DNA from: Pararhizobium antarcticum
GTDB taxonomy: Bacteria; Pseudomonadota; Alphaproteobacteria; Rhizobiales; Rhizobiaceae
DNA: 64,000 bases
Direction of reading: 5' to 3'
Assembly: GCF_001885585.1 (NCBI RefSeq)
Contig: NZ_LSRP01000001.1
Span: 124,001-188,000 of the forward strand
How positions within the stretch are numbered: the stretch's first letter is position 1; each line of letters opens with the position of its first letter. Of the stretch, positions 25,806 through 35,744 are shown piece by piece. Made by a program: the position numbers and the translations under genes. The notes below the pieces were generated by a model. It worked only from the letters and a program-made list of their open reading frames with translations, was not told the DNA's origin and made no database searches.

Positions 25806-26708
25806 ATGCAATCGAAGCGCAATGGTTATATCTTCGTCCTCCTGGCCCTGGTGATCTTCTCGATCCAGGACGCGATTTCCAAACATCTCGGCAGTCTGTA
25901 TCCGCCGGTGTTCATCACGATGATCCGTTACTGGGCCTTTGCCAGCTTCGCGATCGTTCTGGCGGCACGCTCGAACGGCGGCCTGAAAGCGGCAGTCCGG
26001 ACCCGCAAGCCGAAATTGCAGATCCTGCGTGGCGTGCTGCTGGTCTTGCAGATCGTTCTCGTCATCACATCGTTTTCCCGCGTGGGGCTTGCCCATTCGC
26101 AGGCGATCTTTGCCGCCGGCCCTTTGTTCGTGGCGTTGCTCTCCATGCCCCTGCTCGGCGAAAGGGTGGGCTGGCGGCGCTGGACCGCGATCATCGTCGG
26201 CATGCTCGGGGTTCTCCTGATCCTCAATCCGGATGGCGGCGAGTTCGAACTGATCCTGCTTCTGCCGCTGAGTTGCGCCTTTCTGTTCGCGATCTACGTG
26301 ATTGCGACGCGCCTGGTCAGCCGCGACGATTCCTCGATGACCAGTTTTTTCTACACCGGCGTCGCCGGGGCAATCACCATCAGCCTGGTCGGCCCCTTCT
26401 ACTGGACGACGCTGTCTACGCCGGACTGGGGATGGATGCTGCTGCTCTGCGCGACAGGCACCTTCAGCCACTTCTTCCTGATCAAGGCCTATGAACATCT
26501 CGATGCGGCGGAAGTTCAGCCGCTCACCTATCTCCAGCTGGTCTTTGCCTGCGCGATCGGCGTCTCCATTTTCGGCGAAACCCTCAGTCTCGCCATGGTC
26601 GCCGGATCGGTCATCGTCGTCAGCGCCGGCATCTTCACGGTCTGGCGCGAGCATGTCGTTTCAAGGCGCCTGGCGAAAGCGGCCGACAAGGGCAGGCCGG
26701 GAAATTAG
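25806..26708 (+). CDS. DMT-family (EamA) transporter
   Basis: A 300-residue integral membrane protein with about ten spans in two EamA repeats (residues about 5-140 and 150-280). Family marks include LGEMRVGWRR-like [14 protein letters not shown] at the end of the first repeat and the acidic [11 protein letters not shown] pattern in the second. Substrate unknown; relatives export metabolites or amino acids. It has its own upstream gap of 114 bases containing the repeat CTGCAGC-N8-GCTGCAG (25736-25757). Its stop overlaps the convergent ung gene by four bases. Confidence 0.88.
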   Translation: MQSKRNGYIFVLLALVIFSIQDAISKHLGSLYPPVFITMIRYWAFASFAIVLAARSNGGLKAAVRTRKPKLQILRGVLLVLQIVLVITSFSRVGLAHSQAIFAAGPLFVALLSMPLLGERVGWRRWTAIIVGMLGVLLILNPDGGEFELILLLPLSCAFLFAIYVIATRLVSRDDSSMTSFFYTGVAGAITISLVGPFYWTTLSTPDWGWMLLLCATGTFSHFFLIKAYEHLDAAEVQPLTYLQLVFACAIGVSIFGETLSLAMVAGSVIVVSAGIFTVWREHVVSRRLAKAADKGRPGN

Positions 26709-27406
26709 GACAGAACGTCCGGCGTCTCCGGCAATGCCCAGTCGATCGGGTCGAACCCTTTCGAGACGAGAAAGGTGTTGGCCTTTGAAAACGGCCTGGA
26801 TCCGAGAAACCCCGCATGCGCCGACAAGGGCGAAGGGTGGGCAGACCGCAGCACAAGATGGCGCTTCTGGTCGACAAAAGCCGCCTTCTTCTGCGCGTAG
26901 GCCCCCCAGAGCAGGAAGACCACCGGATGCGCTTGCTCGTTGACGGCGCGGATGATCGCATCGGTGAAGCGTTCCCAGCCCTTCCGCTGATGTGAAGCCG
27001 CCAGAGACCGCTCGACCGTCAGCACGCTGTTCAGGAGAAGAACCCCCTGTTTCGCCCAGCTTTCGAGAAAACCGTGTCGGGCCGGCGCAATGCCGAGATC
27101 GGTCTGCAGTTCCTTGTAGATGTTGACGAGCGATGGCGGCGTGCGGACACCGGGCCGGACGCTGAAACACAATCCGTGCGCCTGACCATCGCCATGATAG
27201 GGGTCCTGTCCGAGAATGACGACGCGCACCGTGTCGAGCGGCGTCAAATCGAGTGCCCGGAAATATTCGGGCCCTTTCGGGAAGATCTGTTTTCCGGCCT
27301 GTTTTTCTCCCAGCAGAAACTGCTTCAGGCCCGCCATGTAATCAGCGGAAAACTCCGGCGCGAGTGCGGCCTTCCAAGCCTCCCCAAGCTTAACATCATT
27401 TTCCAT
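26705..27406 (-). CDS. ung: Uracil-DNA glycosylase
   Basis: A 233-residue family-1 UDG that removes uracil from DNA. The water-activating loop GQDPYHG is at residues 66-72 (Asp68), and the DNA-intercalation loop [13 protein letters not shown] is near the C terminus. [12 protein letters not shown] completes the set. The start [11 protein letters not shown] is chosen because the upstream extension is arginine-rich and non-conserved and reaches into the mod promoter region. It is convergent with the DMT transporter and divergent from modA. Confidence 0.95.
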   Translation of the reverse strand: MENDVKLGEAWKAALAPEFSADYMAGLKQFLLGEKQAGKQIFPKGPEYFRALDLTPLDTVRVVILGQDPYHGDGQAHGLCFSVRPGVRTPPSLVNIYKELQTDLGIAPARHGFLESWAKQGVLLLNSVLTVERSLAASHQRKGWERFTDAIIRAVNEQAHPVVFLLWGAYAQKKAAFVDQKRHLVLRSAHPSPLSAHAGFLGSRPFSKANTFLVSKGFDPIDWALPETPDVLS

Positions 27407-27506
27407 CCGGTTGGCCCTTGTCGTTCCGCTGCGTGCTGAGCGGCAGACTGTAGTGCGGGCGACAGTCGAGACAAGTACCAATACGCCAGGTCATGTGCTG
27501 GCGATA

Positions 27507-27530
27507 CGCTATATCCGAGAAAACATAGCG
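27507..27530. promoter_or_regulatory. Mo-box-like inverted repeat 1 (modA upstream)
   Basis: A 24-bp element: left half CGCTATAT, eight-base spacer, right half ACATAGCG. It has the form CGnTATAT-N8-AnATnnCG expected for ModE-type sites and lies 63 bases ahead of modA, in the gap shared with ung. Confidence 0.55.
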
Positions 27531-27550
27531 CTGGTCAATTGCCCATAGAT

Positions 27551-27574
27551 CGCTATATTCACAAGAATATCTCG
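27551..27574. promoter_or_regulatory. Mo-box-like inverted repeat 2 (modA upstream)
   Basis: A second 24-bp element with left half CGCTATAT, eight-base spacer and right half ATATCTCG; its core ATATTC-ACAA-GAATAT is a perfect inverted repeat. It ends 19 bases before the modA start and 9 bases before the ribosome site GGAGG, so binding there should block transcription. It starts exactly 44 bases after box 1, about four helical turns. Confidence 0.6.
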
Positions 27575-27593
27575 GCAGCCATCGGAGGAAAAG

Positions 27594-28388
27594 ATGCGGC
27601 CTGTCCGTCGGACTTTTCTGAAATCGTTCGGAGCAGCCCTTGCCGGCATGTGCCTTGCCATCTTGCCGCTGGCTTCCAACGCTTTCGCTGAAGACAAAAT
27701 CACCGTGTTTGCCGCCGCAAGCCTGAAAAACGCCCTCGATATGGTCAACGCGGAATGGCAGAAGGAAACCGGCAACGAAGCGATCGTCTCCTATGCCGCG
27801 AGTTCGGCACTTGCCAAGCAGGTGGAGGCCGGCGCCCCTGCCGATGTCTTCATTTCCGCCGACCAGGCCTGGATGGACTATCTCGCCGAAAGCAGGCGCA
27901 TCAGGCAAGACAGCCGTGCGAACCTGCTCGGCAATCAGCTGGTTCTCGTGGGCGCCAGCGACAACATGGCCGCAGTCAATATCAGGCAAGGCTTCGATCT
28001 CGCCACGCTGGTAGGCGACGGCAAGCTTGCCATGGGTGCCGTCGATTCGGTTCCGGCCGGAAAATACGGCAAGGCTGCCCTGGAAAAGCTCGGCGTCTGG
28101 TCATCGGTCGAGGCAAAGATTGCCGGTGCAGAGAACGTTCGGGCAGCCCTGCTGCTCGTATCCAGGGGCGAGGCGCCCTATGGCATCGTCTACCGGACGG
28201 ATGCGATTGCCGATCCCGGCGTCAGGATCGTCGGCACATTCCCGGAAGACAGCCATCCAGCGATTGTCTATCCGATCGCCGTGACTGCGGACAGCAAGAG
28301 CCCGGCAGCAGCGGCCTATATCGCTTTCATCAGGTCCGACGCGGCTGCGGCTCTGTTCGAAGCCCAAGGCTTCACGCTCTTGAAATAA
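27594..28388 (+). CDS. modA: Molybdate ABC transporter substrate-binding protein
   Basis: A 264-residue periplasmic binding protein. The signal peptide (residues 1-about 33) has a twin-arginine-like start (RPVRRTFLKSFGAALAGMCLAIL) and ends near SNAFAED. The mature part shows ITVFAAASLKNALDMV and GAPADVFISADQAWMDYL, typical of ModA. The ribosome site GGAGG lies at 27584-27588. It is the first gene of modABC, followed by a 103-base gap before modB. Confidence 0.95.
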   Translation: MRPVRRTFLKSFGAALAGMCLAILPLASNAFAEDKITVFAAASLKNALDMVNAEWQKETGNEAIVSYAASSALAKQVEAGAPADVFISADQAWMDYLAESRRIRQDSRANLLGNQLVLVGASDNMAAVNIRQGFDLATLVGDGKLAMGAVDSVPAGKYGKAALEKLGVWSSVEAKIAGAENVRAALLLVSRGEAPYGIVYRTDAIADPGVRIVGTFPEDSHPAIVYPIAVTADSKSPAAAAYIAFIRSDAAAALFEAQGFTLLK

Positions 28389-28491
28389 GTCGATCGCGCG
28401 CTGGCGGCCCATCGCCGGAGCACCTATCGTCGGCCGTAAACCGACAGGCAAGACAGAGCGCCATTGTGGCCACTTGATACGGAGCGTTTGT

Positions 28492-29193
28492 TTGGATTGG
28501 CTGGTTTTGAGCGATGCGGAATGGACGGCGATCCGGCTCAGCCTGCGCGTTTCCAGTGTCGCCATGCTCGTCAGCCTGCCATTCGGGATCGCGGTCGCCA
28601 TGCTGCTTGCCCGCGGCCGGTTCTGGGGGAAATCGATCGTCAACGGCCTCGTGCACCTGCCGCTGATCCTGCCACCTGTCGTCACTGGCTATCTGCTGCT
28701 CATGCTGTTTGGAAGGCGCGGCCCGATCGGGTCGTTCCTGGAGGAAACAATCGGGCTCGTCTTGTCCTTCCGCTGGACCGGTGCCGCGCTTGCCTGCGCC
28801 ATCATGGGTTTTCCGCTGATGGTGCGCAGCATCAGGCTGTCGATCGAAGCGGTGGACCGCAAGCTTGAACAGGCAGCCTCGACGCTCGGCGCCGGGCCAA
28901 TCTGGGTTTTCCTCACCATCACGCTTCCGCTGATCATTCCAGGCGCGATCGCCGGCATGATCCTGTCCTTCGCCAAGGCCATGGGTGAGTTCGGCGCCAC
29001 CATCACCTTCGTCTCCAACATTCCCGGCGAGACACAAACGCTGTCTGCCGCCATCTATACGTTTACGCAGGTACCGGGCGGCGATGCGGGGGCCATGCGC
29101 CTGACGATCGTTTCGATCGTCATTTCCATGGCCGCCCTGATGGTATCGGAAGTGCTGGCCGGCATGGCCGCCCGCCGGGTGGAGCGCACATGA
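28492..29193 (+). CDS. modB: Molybdate ABC transporter permease
   Basis: A 233-residue permease with five or six spans; the EAA loop reads EQAASTLGAGPIWVFLTITLPLIIPG. I start it at TTG 28492 (DWLVLSDAEWTAIRLSLRVS), because GGAG at 28481-28484 is correctly spaced and family proteins begin this way. A TTG six codons upstream is the alternative; no ATG is available before Met24. The rare start codon may lower its expression relative to modA. It overlaps modC by ATGA. Confidence 0.92.
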   Translation: MDWLVLSDAEWTAIRLSLRVSSVAMLVSLPFGIAVAMLLARGRFWGKSIVNGLVHLPLILPPVVTGYLLLMLFGRRGPIGSFLEETIGLVLSFRWTGAALACAIMGFPLMVRSIRLSIEAVDRKLEQAASTLGAGPIWVFLTITLPLIIPGAIAGMILSFAKAMGEFGATITFVSNIPGETQTLSAAIYTFTQVPGGDAGAMRLTIVSIVISMAALMVSEVLAGMAARRVERT

Positions 29194-30266
29194 CGCTGGA
29201 GGTCCAGACGACACACCGGCTGGGTGGCTTTTCGCTGGACGCGGCCTTTTCGTCGGACAGGGGCGTCACCGCCCTGTTTGGAAAATCCGGCTCGGGCAAG
29301 ACCACGTTGATCAACATCATCGCCGGCCTTCTGAGCCCCGATAGCGGCCGGATCGTGCTTGACGGCGACATCATCATGGACAGTGGAAACCGCTCCTTCA
29401 CGCCCCCGCACCAGCGCCGTTTCGGCTCGGTCTTCCAGGAGGCACGGCTCTTCCCGCATCTGAGCGTCCGCCACAACCTGACCTATGGCCGCTGGTTCGC
29501 GCCCGCAAACCAGACGGGGCAGGATTTCGACAGGATCGTCGACCTGCTGGGCATCGAAGCCCTTTTGGAGCGCGCGCCAACGAACCTGTCGGGCGGAGAA
29601 AAACAGCGTATCGCCATTGGTCGCGCACTCCTCTCCAGCCCTCGCCTGCTGTTGATGGACGAACCGCTCGCAGCGCTGGACGAGGCCCGCAAGGCCGAAA
29701 TCCTGCCCTATCTCGAACGCCTGCGCGATGAAACCGACATTCCCATCGTCTATGTCAGCCATTCGGTCGCAGAGGTGACCCGCCTTGCCAACAGAGTGGT
29801 GGCGCTGGAAGACGGGCGGGTCAGCGCTTCAGGCGATGCCGCCACTGTCCTCAGCCTGTCGGCGCTGACCTCGATGATCGGGCGCAGGGAGGCTGGCTGC
29901 GTGATCGAGGCAAACATTGAACCGGATGCCGGCGATGATCCGCGACTGACGGTGATCCGTGCCGGCGAAACGCTTTTCCGGGTGCCGAAGGTTTCCCTGC
30001 CGGCCGGCCATGCGATCCGGCTGCACATCGCAGCCCGGGACGTCCTTCTTGCCATAAGCGCCCCGCAAGGCCTAAGCGCGCTGAACATCTTCGAAGGCCG
30101 GATCCTGGAAATCGGCGCGGAGGCGCAAGGGGCGATCGACGTTCGCGTTGATTGCGGCGGTAACACCATCGTTTCGCGCGTCACCGCCCATTCGGCCGAA
30201 CGGCTCGCGCTTCAGGCGGGCATGCCCATCCACGTCGTCATCAAGAGCGTGGCGCTGGAGCAGTAG
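29190..30266 (+). CDS. modC: Molybdate ABC transporter ATP-binding protein
   Basis: A 358-residue ATPase with Walker A FGKSGSGKTT near residue 33, signature LSGGEKQRIAIGRAL, Walker B LLLMDEPLAALD, and a C-terminal TOBE/Mop-like domain (about 290-355; SALNIFEGRILEIGAEAQGAIDVRVDCGG) that may bind molybdate for feedback control. Its last 26 bases overlap the convergent modE coding region. Confidence 0.94.
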   Translation: MTLEVQTTHRLGGFSLDAAFSSDRGVTALFGKSGSGKTTLINIIAGLLSPDSGRIVLDGDIIMDSGNRSFTPPHQRRFGSVFQEARLFPHLSVRHNLTYGRWFAPANQTGQDFDRIVDLLGIEALLERAPTNLSGGEKQRIAIGRALLSSPRLLLMDEPLAALDEARKAEILPYLERLRDETDIPIVYVSHSVAEVTRLANRVVALEDGRVSASGDAATVLSLSALTSMIGRREAGCVIEANIEPDAGDDPRLTVIRAGETLFRVPKVSLPAGHAIRLHIAARDVLLAISAPQGLSALNIFEGRILEIGAEAQGAIDVRVDCGGNTIVSRVTAHSAERLALQAGMPIHVVIKSVALEQ

Positions 30267-30630
30267 CCGTCCCGTCGGCGCGATGATCGTCCAGCCACAG
30301 GAGATCCTCCGCCATCGCCTGCGCAAGCTTCGCCTCCATCGCCCGGAACCGGAGGATCAGTTCTTCACCGAACGGTGTCACGGCGGCTCCCCCACCCTGT
30401 TTCCCGCCCCGCTGGGATTCGACCGATGCTTGCGAAAACATGGCGTTGAGCGCACTGACCAGCAGCCAGGCGCGCCGGTACGACATGTCCATGGCGCGGC
30501 CAGCGGCCGAAATCGAGCCGGTCTCCCGGATATGCTCCAGAAGCAGGATTTTGCCGCGCCCAAGCCTTTCGGCCTGCGGAAAATCGATGCGGAGCACCGG
30601 GTGGAGCGGCAGGGGTTTTGTCTCGGTCAT
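30241..30630 (-). CDS. modE: ModE-type regulator, DNA-binding domain only
   Basis: A 129-residue winged-helix protein of the ModE N-terminal/LysR type: LLEHIRETGSISAAGRAMDMSYRRAWLLVSALNAMF, then QRGGKQGGGAAVTPFGEEL. Full-length ModE has about 260 residues with two C-terminal Mop domains that bind molybdate; these are absent, and the protein ends in a short basic tail. It is complete, not truncated by a frameshift, because the tail reads cleanly to its stop inside modC. The likely targets are the Mo-boxes ahead of modA. The start MTETKPLPLHP was preferred over an upstream Met. Confidence 0.85.
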   Translation of the reverse strand: MTETKPLPLHPVLRIDFPQAERLGRGKILLLEHIRETGSISAAGRAMDMSYRRAWLLVSALNAMFSQASVESQRGGKQGGGAAVTPFGEELILRFRAMEAKLAQAMAEDLLWLDDHRADGTATAPAPRS

Positions 30631-30683
30631 GCGCGGATTATACCGCGCCGCCACGCCCTGTACACCGGCAGGAAAAACCCCGC

Positions 30684-31544
<861 letters not shown>

Positions 31545-32609
31545 TCAGAGGCGCATTCCGGTCTTTGTGTCGAAGACATGCACATCCGAGGGACGGATCG
31601 TCAGCTCGATCACGTCGCCCGTCCGGATCGAGCGGCGGGCCGTATCGACGATGGTGATCTCCGGTGTTGTTGCCGTCGAGATATAGGTTGCAGAGCCTGT
31701 TGTCTCGACAATCCCGACCGGAAACCGAAACATGCCGCCACCATCAACGACAGTCAGATGCTCGGGTCGCAGGCCTGCAACGACGCTGCGGCCAGGATCG
31801 AGCGCGCGGTCCAGGACGATCGTCTGCGGCTCGCCAACATGGGTGACCAGCGAAAAACCGTCCGAACCGACGGTGGCCGGAATGAAATTCATCGCCGGCG
31901 ACCCGATGAAACCCGCGACGAACTTGTTGGCCGGCCGATCATAGAGGTCGAGCGGTCGCCCCTGCTGCTCGATGATGCCGTCGCGCATGACGACGACATG
32001 GTCGGCCATGGTCATCGCCTCGATCTGGTCATGCGTGACATAGACGGAGGTGGCGCCCAGCCGGTCGTGCAGCATGCGGATTTCCTTGCGCATGTGCACC
32101 CTAAGCGCCGCATCGAGATTGGAGAGCGGTTCGTCGAACAGGAACGCCTTGGGATTGCGGATGATTGCCCGGCTCATGGCGACACGCTGGCGCTGGCCGC
32201 CCGAGAGTTCGCGCGGATAGCGGCCGAGCAAGTCCGAAAGACCGGTGGTCGCAGCCACATCTGCCGCCGCCTTCTTCATTGCGGCCTTGCTCGCACCGCG
32301 AATGCGCAGGCTGTAGGTCAGGTTTTGCTCGACCGTCATGTGCGGATAGAGCGCATAGGTCTGGAAGACCATCGCGACATCGCGCTTGCGCGGCGGCACA
32401 GTGGTCATCAGGTCGCCGGCGATGCGAAGATCGCCCGTCGAAATGCTCTCGAGGCCGGCGAGCGAGCGCAGCAAGGTGGACTTGCCGCAACCGGACGGCC
32501 CGACGAGCGCCACGAACGTGCCCTTCTCGATCGCCAGGTCGATATTCTTCAGGGCGTGGAAGGCGCCGTAATATTTGTTGACGCCGGAAAGTTCGATCTG
32601 AAGGGTCAT
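31545..32609 (-). CDS. Sugar ABC transporter ATP-binding protein (UgpC/MalK type)
   Basis: A 354-residue ATPase with Walker A GPSGCGKSTLLRSLAGLE near residue 38, VFQTYALYPHMTVEQN, signature LSGGQRQRVAMSRAI, Walker B FLFDEPLSNLDAALR, and a C-terminal OB-fold regulatory domain (about 240-350). The start MTLQIELSGVNKYYG overlaps the upstream permease stop. It energises the two permeases at 32606-34332. Confidence 0.92.
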   Translation of the reverse strand: MTLQIELSGVNKYYGAFHALKNIDLAIEKGTFVALVGPSGCGKSTLLRSLAGLESISTGDLRIAGDLMTTVPPRKRDVAMVFQTYALYPHMTVEQNLTYSLRIRGASKAAMKKAAADVAATTGLSDLLGRYPRELSGGQRQRVAMSRAIIRNPKAFLFDEPLSNLDAALRVHMRKEIRMLHDRLGATSVYVTHDQIEAMTMADHVVVMRDGIIEQQGRPLDLYDRPANKFVAGFIGSPAMNFIPATVGSDGFSLVTHVGEPQTIVLDRALDPGRSVVAGLRPEHLTVVDGGGMFRFPVGIVETTGSATYISTATTPEITIVDTARRSIRTGDVIELTIRPSDVHVFDTKTGMRL

Positions 32610-33433
32610 TTGAGGGCTCCCGAGGTGAGGCCGGAAACGATACGGCGCTGCAGAAGGACGAAGATGGCGAGGATCGGCGTTACATACATCGTCGCGTAGG
32701 CCATGATGTTGTTCCACTCATTGGTGTTCGGCCCCATGAACGAATTGAGCCCGACGCTGGCCGGCTGAAGTTCGACGGCCTGGATGATCGACTTCGAATA
32801 GACGAATTCGCCGAAGGCCTGCATGAAGATCAGGATCGCGCTGACAAGGATGCCGTTGCGCGCGAGGGGCAGGACAATGTGCCAGAAAGCCCCGATGCGC
32901 GAATTGCCGTCGACCAGCGCTGCCTCCTCCAGTTCCTGCGGCACGCTCATGAAGGTAGCCCGCACGAGAACGACGAAGAACGGCATGCTTTTCGCGGCAA
33001 TGGCCAGGATGACAGCAAAACGCGGGCTGGCGAGCAGCCCGATCTGGGAGAAGCCGACGAAGATCGGCGTGATCATCAGCGACGCCGGCAGCACCTGCAG
33101 CATCAGGATGAGGAACAGGCCGATATCGACCCAGACGTTCCGATAGCGCGCCAAAACATAGGCGCAGCCGACGCCCAGCACGCAGATGAGCGAGACGGCC
33201 CCAAATGCGATGACCAGCGAATTGACCATATAGCGGCCCATGTTCCGGCTCCGCCAGACATCGCCATAGATCTGCCATTGCGGATCGCTCGGCCAGAATT
33301 GCGGCGGTGTCGCAAACATCGCCGAGCCGGTCTTCAGCGCCGTGATGTACATCCAGTAGAGGGGAAACAGATAGACCGCGGCCAGGATAAGGGCGATGAT
33401 CAGCATCAGGCGGTTGTGCATCGTGTTGCTCAT
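32606..33433 (-). CDS. Sugar ABC transporter permease (MalG type)
   Basis: A 275-residue inner-membrane protein with six spans. The EAA loop reads QELEEAALVDGNSRIGAFWHIVLPLARNG, and the C terminus (LLQRRIVSGLTSGALK) is the family standard. Overlaps of four bases join it to the MalF-type permease upstream and the ATPase downstream. Confidence 0.93.
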   Translation of the reverse strand: MSNTMHNRLMLIIALILAAVYLFPLYWMYITALKTGSAMFATPPQFWPSDPQWQIYGDVWRSRNMGRYMVNSLVIAFGAVSLICVLGVGCAYVLARYRNVWVDIGLFLILMLQVLPASLMITPIFVGFSQIGLLASPRFAVILAIAAKSMPFFVVLVRATFMSVPQELEEAALVDGNSRIGAFWHIVLPLARNGILVSAILIFMQAFGEFVYSKSIIQAVELQPASVGLNSFMGPNTNEWNNIMAYATMYVTPILAIFVLLQRRIVSGLTSGALK

Positions 33434-34332
33434 CCCCGCACCTCATGGCGTGTCGATCGGACATAGACGACCGAGGCAAACATCACGAAGATGATCATGA
33501 TGACCGAGATCGTCGCCCCCTTGGCGAAGTCATACTGCCGGAACGAAAGATCCCAGGCCCAGTACTGGGTGACGTTGGACGAGTTGTTCGGCCCGCCAGA
33601 GGTGATTGCGGCGAACAGGTCGAACTGCTGCAGGGTGAAGATCAGCCCCAACGAAATGATCGCGCCAATCGTCGAGCGCATCATCGGCAGGGTGATCGTC
33701 CAGAAGCGCTGGAAGGCGTTCGCACCATCAAGTTCGGCTGCTTCGTAGAGGTCCTTTGGGATAGCCGAGAGGCCAACCGAGAGCAGGATCATGTTGAAGG
33801 CCATGCCGAGCCAGATATTGGCGATGATGACAGCCCAGAGCGAGAAATCCGGGTCGGAGCGCCAAAAGATGTTGCCGTCGATGATACCGGTTTCGCGCAG
33901 CAGAAAGTTCAGGACGCCGAAATCGCCCGACAGGATCCAGTTCCAGATCGCGCCGACGACAAGGCCCGGCATGACCCACGACACCAGGAAGAGGCCGCGC
34001 AGCCATGTGGCGCCCGGAAAATTGGTCCAGAAGAACAGTGCCAGTCCGAAGCCGAGCAGGAATTGTCCTGCAATCGAGGCCACAACGAAAATGCCGGTGT
34101 TGTAGAGGATCGGCAGGGTTTCGGGCATGGCAAACAGATCCCGATAGTTTTTCAGGCCAACAAAGGGTCGCCAGAAACTGCCCCGGCTGAACATGTCGAC
34201 CTCCTGAAAGCTCATCAGGACATTGTAGAGAAGCGGCAGGCCGGACATCAGAAAGAGGTAGCCGAGCGGAAAGGCCACGAGCAGGATGTCGAAGCCCTTG
34301 CCGTCCGTGATGCTGGATAGAAGTCGTTTCAT
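33430..34332 (-). CDS. Sugar ABC transporter permease (MalF type)
   Basis: A 300-residue permease with about six spans; the EAA loop is KDLYEAAELDGANAFQRFWTITLPMM. The pattern TSGGPNNSSNV near residue 245 is typical of carbohydrate (CUT1) permeases. It follows the binding-protein gene by 115 bases, a gap that holds a stable hairpin. Confidence 0.93.
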   Translation of the reverse strand: MKRLLSSITDGKGFDILLVAFPLGYLFLMSGLPLLYNVLMSFQEVDMFSRGSFWRPFVGLKNYRDLFAMPETLPILYNTGIFVVASIAGQFLLGFGLALFFWTNFPGATWLRGLFLVSWVMPGLVVGAIWNWILSGDFGVLNFLLRETGIIDGNIFWRSDPDFSLWAVIIANIWLGMAFNMILLSVGLSAIPKDLYEAAELDGANAFQRFWTITLPMMRSTIGAIISLGLIFTLQQFDLFAAITSGGPNNSSNVTQYWAWDLSFRQYDFAKGATISVIMIIFVMFASVVYVRSTRHEVRG

Positions 34333-34354
34333 GGTGCCCTCGTCCGTTCCGAAC

Positions 34355-34389
34355 GGGGCTGCCGGTCACGCAAGCGCAGCGACAGCCCC
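34355..34389 (-). promoter_or_regulatory. Intercistronic hairpin between binding protein and permease genes
   Basis: GGGGCTG at 34355-34361 pairs with CAGCCCC at 34383-34389 around a 21-base loop region. There is no T run. Such stems after binding-protein genes usually protect the upstream message and lower permease expression. Confidence 0.4.
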
Positions 34390-34447
34390 TTCCGGGAGGA
34401 AACTTAAAGACGGGTGAGATGGCGCCCCGTGTCCGGCGCGCCCTTGA

Positions 34448-35680
34448 TCAACCGAGCACGGCCTTGATCTTCTCGGCCGCCTGGTCGAGCGCGTCCTTCG
34501 AGCTCATCTGGCCGGTCAGGGCAGCCTGGATGGCATCCTGGATCGCCTTGGAGATCTTTGGCCATTCCGGATGCGGACCACGCGGCTTGGCATATTTCAG
34601 CTGCTCGATGAACACCTTGAGCGCCTCGTCCTTGAGCGGCTTGCCGGTCGCGGGAATGGCGATGTCCGAGCGGGCAGGCAACTGGCCGAAATCCGAGAAC
34701 ATCCTGGTATCCTGCGAGGCGAAATATTCCAGCACCTTGAAGGCTTCTGCCGGATGCTGGGTGTTGGAGAAGATCGCCCAGTTGAAATCGCCCATGGCGG
34801 AGGACCGTTCGGCACCTGCTTCCGGCACCGGTAGAAGCGTTACGCCCCACTCGAATTTTGCTTCCGTCAGCATCCGGTCGAGCTCCCACGGACCGGAGAT
34901 CGCCATGGCGGCATTGCCGGAATTGAATGTGCCGGTCGAATCCCATTGGCCGCGGGTCAGGCTATCCTGTGAGGCGAGCTTCTCCTCGATGATCGTCTTC
35001 CAGACGTCGAGCGCTTTGATCGAGCCTTCGGAGTTGATGGCCTCATAGCCGCCACCAGCCATCTGCGCCCAGGGAAGAAACTGGAAGGTGCCTTCCTCGC
35101 TGGCTTTGGCCGAGAAGGCGAGACCATAGACGTTGGCCGCCGGGTCAGTCAGCTTGCGCGCCGCGTCAAGCAGTTCGTCCCAGGTCTGCGGCGGCTTGCT
35201 CGGGTCGAGCCCCTTCGCCTTGAACATATCCTTGTTGTAGTAGAGCGCAATCGTATTGGTCGCCTTCGGTACGCCGTAATTCTTGCCGTCCCACATCGTC
35301 GATGCCAGAGGCCCCGGGAAATAGTTTGCCGTCTTGATTTCAGTGGATTTGGCAATCATGTCCGTCAGATCGAGAAACGCCCCGCGCGACGAAAACAGCG
35401 CGTGTTCCGGATTGTCGATGGCGATAATGTCAGGCGCCTGACCGGTCGAATAGGCGCGCATCGCCTCGCTGACGACATCGTCAAACTGGATCTGGCGATA
35501 TTCGACCTTGATGCCGGTGTTCAGCTTGTTGAAATCAGCCACCAGGGTGGGCGCCGGCTGAATATCGCGGTCGAGCGACCAGACGTTGATCGTCACATCC
35601 TCGGCTTTCGCCGAAACTGCGAAGACAGACACGCTTGCAAGGGCGAAAGCCCCCATGATTACGAGATTTCGGATACCCAT
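34448..35680 (-). CDS. Sugar ABC transporter substrate-binding protein
   Basis: A 410-residue family-1 (CUT1) extracellular binding protein. The signal peptide covers residues 1-about 26 ([26 protein letters not shown]). The mature part has [26 protein letters not shown] and [13 protein letters not shown], usual for sugar binders. The start [10 protein letters not shown] has an AGGAGG site just upstream (minus strand). The ligand is unknown; the operon enzymes suggest an inositol-, polyol- or uncommon-sugar-type substrate. Confidence 0.9.
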   Translation of the reverse strand: MGIRNLVIMGAFALASVSVFAVSAKAEDVTINVWSLDRDIQPAPTLVADFNKLNTGIKVEYRQIQFDDVVSEAMRAYSTGQAPDIIAIDNPEHALFSSRGAFLDLTDMIAKSTEIKTANYFPGPLASTMWDGKNYGVPKATNTIALYYNKDMFKAKGLDPSKPPQTWDELLDAARKLTDPAANVYGLAFSAKASEEGTFQFLPWAQMAGGGYEAINSEGSIKALDVWKTIIEEKLASQDSLTRGQWDSTGTFNSGNAAMAISGPWELDRMLTEAKFEWGVTLLPVPEAGAERSSAMGDFNWAIFSNTQHPAEAFKVLEYFASQDTRMFSDFGQLPARSDIAIPATGKPLKDEALKVFIEQLKYAKPRGPHPEWPKISKAIQDAIQAALTGQMSSKDALDQAAEKIKAVLG

Positions 35681-35744
35681 CTTTTCCTCCTGTTGGTTAT
35701 CCCAAGAATGCCGGCATCCTCCATGCCGGCACGGCATGCACGTT

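Noticed and set aside
27407-27593. Molybdenum-cofactor riboswitch ahead of modA
   Set aside because: The gap is short and is better explained by two Mo-box repeats directly ahead of the ribosome site.
30241-30630. modE as a truncated pseudogene
   Set aside because: The frame is open with a normal start and stop, the DNA-binding domain is intact, and one-domain ModE proteins occur in other alphaproteobacteria.
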